Shown here piece by piece: positions 7,147 through 11,049 of a stretch of DNA of 11,049 nucleotides. The notes below the pieces were generated by a model. It was not told the origin of the DNA and searched no databases. It saw only the letters and a program-made list of their open reading frames with translations. The translations under genes and the position numbers were made by a program. This DNA comes from Circinella minor (taxonomy: Eukaryota; Mucoromycota; Mucoromycetes; Mucorales; Lichtheimiaceae): NCBI GenBank assembly GCA_016758965.1, contig JAEPRB010000614.1, positions 1 through 11,049 on the forward strand. The letters are read 5' to 3'. Numbering within the stretch: position 1 is the first letter of the stretch; the number at the start of each line of letters is the position of its first letter.

Positions 7147-8409
7147 ATGCGTAACGAAACTTGTCAACCTATTGTAGATGGTGTACATTATATACAATGG
7201 ATTCATGTAAATAAAAATAAAAACAATAACAAAATTTACATTATGAAAAACTAATTTTATATATATATATATATATATTTTAGACATTATTTGGAGATTG
7301 TGTTTATGGTTGGCAAGAATGTATTAGTTTACTCCTCGGATACATATCCATAGCATGTTGGCTTAATGCACAAATGCCGTAAGTGTATATTGAAAAAATA
7401 ATAATTGAAAACACATTTAATAATAATAATACTTATATTATTTATATATATTATTATTTAGACAAGTCATTAAAAATTATAAATTACAAACTGCTGAATC
7501 ATTAAGTATGACATTTCTTACAGTTTGGCTTACAGGTAATATATATATTAAAATTAAAATTGGATAAGAGAAGAGAGAAGAGAGAAATAACTAAAATATG
7601 ATTTTATAATTTTTTTAGGTGATTTTGCCAATTTCATTGGTTGTATAATGACTGGACAACTTGATTTTCAAATATATCTTTCAATTTATTTTATTTGGGT
7701 GGATACTGTTCTTTGTTTACAATGGCTTTATTATGTTAAATATCCAACCAATCGATTCCGTGCTTTATTTAATCCAACCATTCGTGCCACTATTCAAAAA
7801 AATAATGAACAAGAAACCCAACCTTTAATATTACCTCAACAACAACAAGAAGAACAAGAACAAAATAAAAAGAAGAATTATTCATCTACAAGTACAAGAA
7901 CTCTTTTAGCTATTGGTTTTTTATTTACTTTAAATAATTATTATATGTTATCACCTGAATCCCAGGAAATAACATCACTTACAACAACAACAACAACAAC
8001 ACATGACGCCATGGTATCATGGGATACTACGGATTCTTCCAATATGACGATAACAACAACAACAACAACAATTGAACGAAATATATGGATTGGTCGATTT
8101 TTTGCGTGGGTCTGCACCTGTCTTTATCTTTCATCTCGTGCACCTCAAATTTATCTTAATTTTAAACGACGATCTGTAGAAGGACTTTCGATGGCTTTAT
8201 TTTTATGTGCTGCGGCTGGTAATTTAACTTATACTTTAGGTATTTTTACCAATCCACATCAAACACGCCATTCTTTATTAGAAGCTGTTCCTTATATTCT
8301 TGGTTCAGCAGGTACTTTGGTATTTGATTTGACGATTTATATTCAAAATCTTATTTACAGTAATAATACCCAAGAAAAGAAAAATTCTGTAGATAGAATA
8401 CAAGTATAA
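7147..8409 (+). CDS. PQ-loop (MtN3/Ypq/PQLC2-type) vacuolar amino-acid transporter, 4 exons, 339 aa
   Basis: Exons 7147-7206, 7284-7378, 7462-7535 and 7619-8409; the introns (77, 83 and 83 nt) are GT-AG with matching phases. Two PQ-loop repeats are clear: AQMPQVIKNYKLQTAESLSM (PQ at 52-53) and RAPQIYLNFKRRSVEGLSM (PQ at 252-253), each between hydrophobic helices, giving about seven membrane spans. Family members such as yeast Ypq1-3, S. pombe Stm1 and animal PQLC2 move lysine, arginine or histidine across the vacuolar or lysosomal membrane. The loop after helix 3 holds ETQPLI (142-147), an acidic dileucine of the type that sends Ypq1 to the vacuole by AP-3. The loop after helix 4 is Thr-rich (runs of 7 and 6) with an NMT sequon. 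The N-terminal sequon NET (3-5) agrees with a luminal N-terminus. The start was chosen because exon 1 joins in phase to the first helix and an upstream ATG (6881) does not. It is convergent with the septin gene. The exact substrate is not provable from sequence. Confidence 0.93.
7259..7278. repeat. AT dinucleotide microsatellite inside intron 1 of the PQ-loop gene
   Basis: About ten AT units directly before the TTTTAG acceptor at 7278-7283. The tract fills the space between a possible branch site (ACTAAT near 7250) and the splice acceptor, so its length could affect splicing. Confidence 0.8.
7981..8001. repeat. (ACA)7 microsatellite coding poly-threonine
   Basis: Seven ACA codons in the loop between helices 4 and 5 of the PQ-loop transporter. 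A second tract of six ACA codons follows at 8053-8070. Both lie in the loop predicted to face the vacuole lumen. Confidence 0.9.
8053..8070. repeat. (ACA)6 microsatellite coding poly-threonine
   Basis: The second ACA tract in the same luminal loop of the transporter, just after the N-M-T sequon and before helix 5. Pure ACA codon usage in both tracts points to replication slippage rather than selection on individual residues. Confidence 0.9.
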
Positions 8410-9003
8410 ACCTTTTTTTTTTCTTTTGTTGTCATCCATTTCTATTATTTTGTATATATATATATATATATATTTCATCCATCTTGTTTAAAAACCCCCC
8501 TCCACCCTATTGTTCCTTTTTTTATACCACATTTCAACATTATATATATATATCATTTTACTCAACCTTTAATAGTCCTGATCCCTTTTTTCTATATATT
8601 AGAAATCTCTCCTCATCACTATAATATCACGTACACATCCTAATACTATAATACCTTTTGCTTTTCTTTTTTTTTTTTTTGATCCAAATGAATACCAAAT
8701 AATAATAAACAAAAAAAAAAACTCCATAAGTAATAAAAATAGTAGTAACAAGTAAATTTAATTAATATATAGATAAAAGGGGGGGGGTGTTATGATAAAG
8801 AAAAAAAAGAGAGAGAGAGAGTAGATAGATAAAGTATAAATATTATAAAAAATTGGGAAGAAAAGAAGAACACTCAAATGATTCATTATTTCCTGCATAC
8901 AAAAATAGTTATTTATATGATATAAAAAAAAAAATAAAAGTGTGTGTATGCGTATGTTATATTAATAAGAGAGATGGGGGGAATAGATATAAAAAACAGT
9001 TTT
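8410..9003. other. Convergent intergenic region with both 3' ends
   Basis: The stop codons of the transporter (plus, 8409) and of the septin (minus, 9004) face each other 594 bases apart. The stretch holds T runs right after the transporter stop, (TA)10 at 8453-8472, AATAATAAAC at about 8699-8708 that could serve as a plus-strand polyadenylation signal, a G run near 8780, (GA)n at about 8808-8821 and several A runs. The plus-strand frame crossing 8853-9071 is built from microsatellite and antisense septin sequence and is not a gene. Confidence 0.6.
8453..8472. repeat. (TA)10 dinucleotide microsatellite in the 3' flank of the PQ-loop gene
   Basis: A pure TA tract about 45 bases after the transporter stop codon, probably inside the 3' UTR. 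TA-rich elements near 3' ends can help polyadenylation in fungi; here that is only a guess from position. Confidence 0.8.
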
Positions 9004-10813
9004 CTACCTTCTCAAAGTATTACGACCTTGTTGATGATACAATTGTTCAAGATCATTTTCAAGTCCTTTAATTTGAGCATGTTGAGCTTCCAAATCTTTA
9101 TTTAAACGATCACGTTCTTGAATAAGCTGTATAGAGAGAGAATTATTATTATTATTCTTATTTTTGGCCCCCCCCTCCCTCACCTTCTCAGAGAAGTATC
9201 TTATAGAAAGAAAAGTTCATATTTTTTTTTTTTTTTTTACCTGTTGTTCCCATTGACGGAAACGATTTTCTTCTGATTTTACTTGTTCAGTAAATACTTT
9301 ACGTAAAGATTCTTCTTTTTCTCTATGTTTAGGATTCTCATATTTTTTAACTTTTGCTTCACCAAATTTACGACTTGCCATTTGTTCTTGACGATAATTT
9401 TCATAATGTGTTTCTTCTGTTGTAGAAATTAAATCCAACATATGTGAACGCACAAGTAAATGACGTAATTTTTTAAAATCACAATGTTGTTCATTTTCTA
9501 CTTCGGCACAACCCCAAGAGTATTGACGACCCAAGACTTGACGATGATCGGGTGTTTGTACTGTTTGAGTAGATCCAATAATTGAAAATGGCATAGCTGA
9601 CATAATATTTTTATTACGTGTTGTTATATCTTCATCATCACTTTCAATAGGACATGAATAAACACGAATATTTTGAGCTTCAATGACTTCAAGAATCTAT
9701 CCAAAAAAAAAAAAAATTGTCAGTTTTTTTAAATGTCTTTCCCCTCCCCCCCCCTTTTTTTTTTTCCTCACAATCTCTTTGAAAACTTAACTCGTTGTTT
9801 AAATTGAGCTAAATCTTTAGGTGTCAAAGTATCTGCTTTTGCAATCACTGGAATAAGATTGACACGTGAACCAAGTCGTTTCATAATTTCAATATCTAAA
9901 GGTTTTAAACTAAAAAAAAGAAATTTAGATATCCTATGATCCCTTCCTCCCTCCCTCCCCAAATCCGAATCTATAATAATTTTACCCATGACCATTAGGT
10001 CGAATAAAATATAAGCAGACATGAACACGCATATCAATCATTCCTTGACGACTGGGTTGTTGTTCTTGACGCATATAATTTTCATGTTGATCATCAATAA
10101 ATTCAATCACAGGTAACCAACTATCATAATTATTAACATAATCACCAAATCCTGGTGTATCAATAACACTTAATTTAACTTTAAACATTTGTTCTTCAAG
10201 TTCTAGAAAAAAAAAAAAAAAAAAAAAACACAAATAAAAAGGGGTATGTGTGTGGAATTAATATACATATTTTTTTGGGGGATCCAAAAAAAATAGAAAC
10301 TTTTTTTTTTTTTTTTTTTATACCAGCTTTTGTAATTTCAATCTCGACAGTTCGGTCAAGTTGTTTTTCATGACGATGCGCAGGATTTTTATATTCTTTA
10401 ATGGAAGTAGTAAAAAGGGTATTTACAAAAGTAGTTTTTCCTACACCCGATTCACCTAATGTGAGAGAAAGAGATTAAAAAAAAAGTGGTTATTTATAAT
10501 TAATAAAATTCATTTTGTTGTCAATCCCTATTCTCTCTCTCTTTCTCACTTATATATATATATATATACAACCCACCCCACCCCCTGTGAAGTCTGTGTG
10601 TTATATGTATTATCTGATATCTCAAATAGATAAATCTCTCACTCTTCCTAACCCCTTCTTTTTTTTTTGGGTTCTTAGATGAAGCCCTCCCCAAGAAAAC
10701 TTACCACACACCATCACAGTAAAATTACATCCTCGGTTGGTAACAATTTTATGTTTTTGATTGGGTAAATGAGCAACACCAATACCCGAAGAAGAAACAG
10801 TAACTGAACTCAT
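9004..10813 (-). CDS. CDC12: Septin, Cdc12/AspC group, 6 exons, 384 aa
   Basis: Exons on the minus strand: 10813-10705, 10455-10324, 10202-9986, 9909-9792, 9696-9241 and 9126-9004. The five introns (249, 121, 76, 95 and 114 nt) are all GT-AG and in phase. The protein is a GTP-binding septin that assembles into hetero-oligomeric filaments at septa, hyphal tips and branch points. Seen: a basic stretch before the G domain (HLPNQKHKIVTNRG, 15-28), P-loop GESGVGKT (37-44), G3 DTPG (95-98), G4 AKAD (176-179), the septin unique element from about GRQYSWGCAEVEN (248-260) through HYENYR, and a C-terminal coiled coil (about 308-375, ending in ERDRLNKDLEAQHAQIKGLE). HKIV near the N-terminus, ITKAELEE (77-84), DDQHENYMRQEQQP and VIEAQNI place it with yeast Cdc12 and Aspergillus AspC. 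Yeast Cdc12 is slightly longer (407 aa). No motif is lost. A further in-frame ATG at 10846 lies before a poly-Phe stretch coded by a T run, so 10813 is preferred. Confidence 0.96.
10551..10567. repeat. TA microsatellite in septin intron 1
   Basis: A TATATATA tract of about 17 bases in the longest septin intron (10456-10704), next to a CT-rich run. The intron also contains short C runs and a T run close to the donor side. Nothing suggests a nested gene or RNA. Confidence 0.75.
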
Positions 10814-10925
10814 TATTAAAAAAAAAAAACTTGGTTTATTAGACAAAAAAAAAAAAAGTCTTTCTTTCTTTAACGATAAAAATCAAAAAAAAAAAAAAAA
10901 AAAAAGGAAAGGACAGAGGGTGCAA
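10814..10925. promoter_or_regulatory. Short divergent promoter between septin and a plus-strand gene
   Basis: Only 112 bases separate the septin start codon (10813, minus) from the proposed start at 10926 (plus). The interval is mostly A runs on the plus strand (about 10820-10829, 10844-10856 and 10885-10905), that is T runs and CTTTC blocks in the septin direction. Such poly(dA:dT) tracts exclude nucleosomes and are typical of fungal core promoters. No TATA box is clear. Shared control of the two genes is plausible but inferred. Confidence 0.5.
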
Positions 10926-10956
10926 ATGTATGATCCTGCAGATTACGAAAATCCAA
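10926..10956 (+). CDS. First coding exon of an unidentified gene, partial (continues past the window)
   Basis: An ATG opens a frame reading MYDPADYENP and then meets a consensus GTATGT donor at 10957, leaving one base of the next codon. The following 93 bases to the window edge are T- and A-rich and contain no AG, so no acceptor is present and the intron must continue outside. A short first exon with an ideal donor, divergent from the septin across a poly(A)-rich promoter, fits Mucorales gene structure. I do not recognise the protein from ten residues. It could still be chance, since only 31 coding bases are visible. Confidence 0.5.
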
Positions 10957-11049
10957 GTATGTTTTTGCATGGTTTTTTTTATTTCATTCTTATCGCTATT
11001 ATATTATAAATTCTGTATTCTATATTTCTATAATATATATTTTTATCGT

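Noticed and set aside
8853..9071. 72-codon plus-strand frame crossing the septin 3' end
   Set aside because: It is antisense to the last septin exon and otherwise made of A runs and GT repeats (VCVCVC); no family resemblance.
1..11049. CRISPR arrays, tRNA or rRNA genes, transposase or reverse transcriptase frames
   Set aside because: No regular direct-repeat/spacer pattern, no tRNA A/B-box pair and no conserved rRNA segment were seen, and no frame shows transposase, integrase or polymerase motifs.

Overview
The window looks like nuclear DNA of an early-diverging filamentous fungus, most likely Mucorales (Mucoromycota). It is strongly AT-rich, its genes are cut by many short GT-AG introns (54 to 249 nt), its intergenic DNA is full of long A/T and C/G homopolymers, and one gene belongs to a protein type I associate with Mucorales. 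The order-level placement rests on memory of protein families, not on a search.

Layout: (1) 1-1126, no gene I can support; a perfect 8-bp hairpin near the left edge. (2) 1127-3052, minus strand: a 7-exon gene for a 489-residue uncharacterised protein with a poly-serine linker, several conserved-looking blocks and a basic tail. (3) 3053-5900, a gene-poor stretch holding an upstream cluster of TGCAACA sites, a degenerate fold-back repeat with TTTTGGCC cores, and a marked excess of the palindrome TACGTA. (4) 5900-7146, low-complexity flank leading into (5) 7147-8409, plus strand: a 4-exon PQ-loop transporter of the Ypq/PQLC2 type (339 residues). (6) 8410-9003, convergent 3' flanks. (7) 9004-10813, minus strand: a complete 6-exon septin of the Cdc12/AspC group (384 residues). 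(8) 10814-10925, a very short divergent promoter, then the first coding exon of a plus-strand gene that runs off the right edge.

The septin and the PQ-loop transporter are ordinary housekeeping genes (septin filaments at septation and growth sites; vacuolar cationic amino-acid transport) and are not functionally linked as far as I can see. The part most worth attention is the left half: a lineage-restricted gene of unknown function next to about 2.8 kb of repeat- and motif-bearing DNA without genes. All exon boundaries were deduced by reading splice sites and phase by eye; no transcript or database evidence was available.
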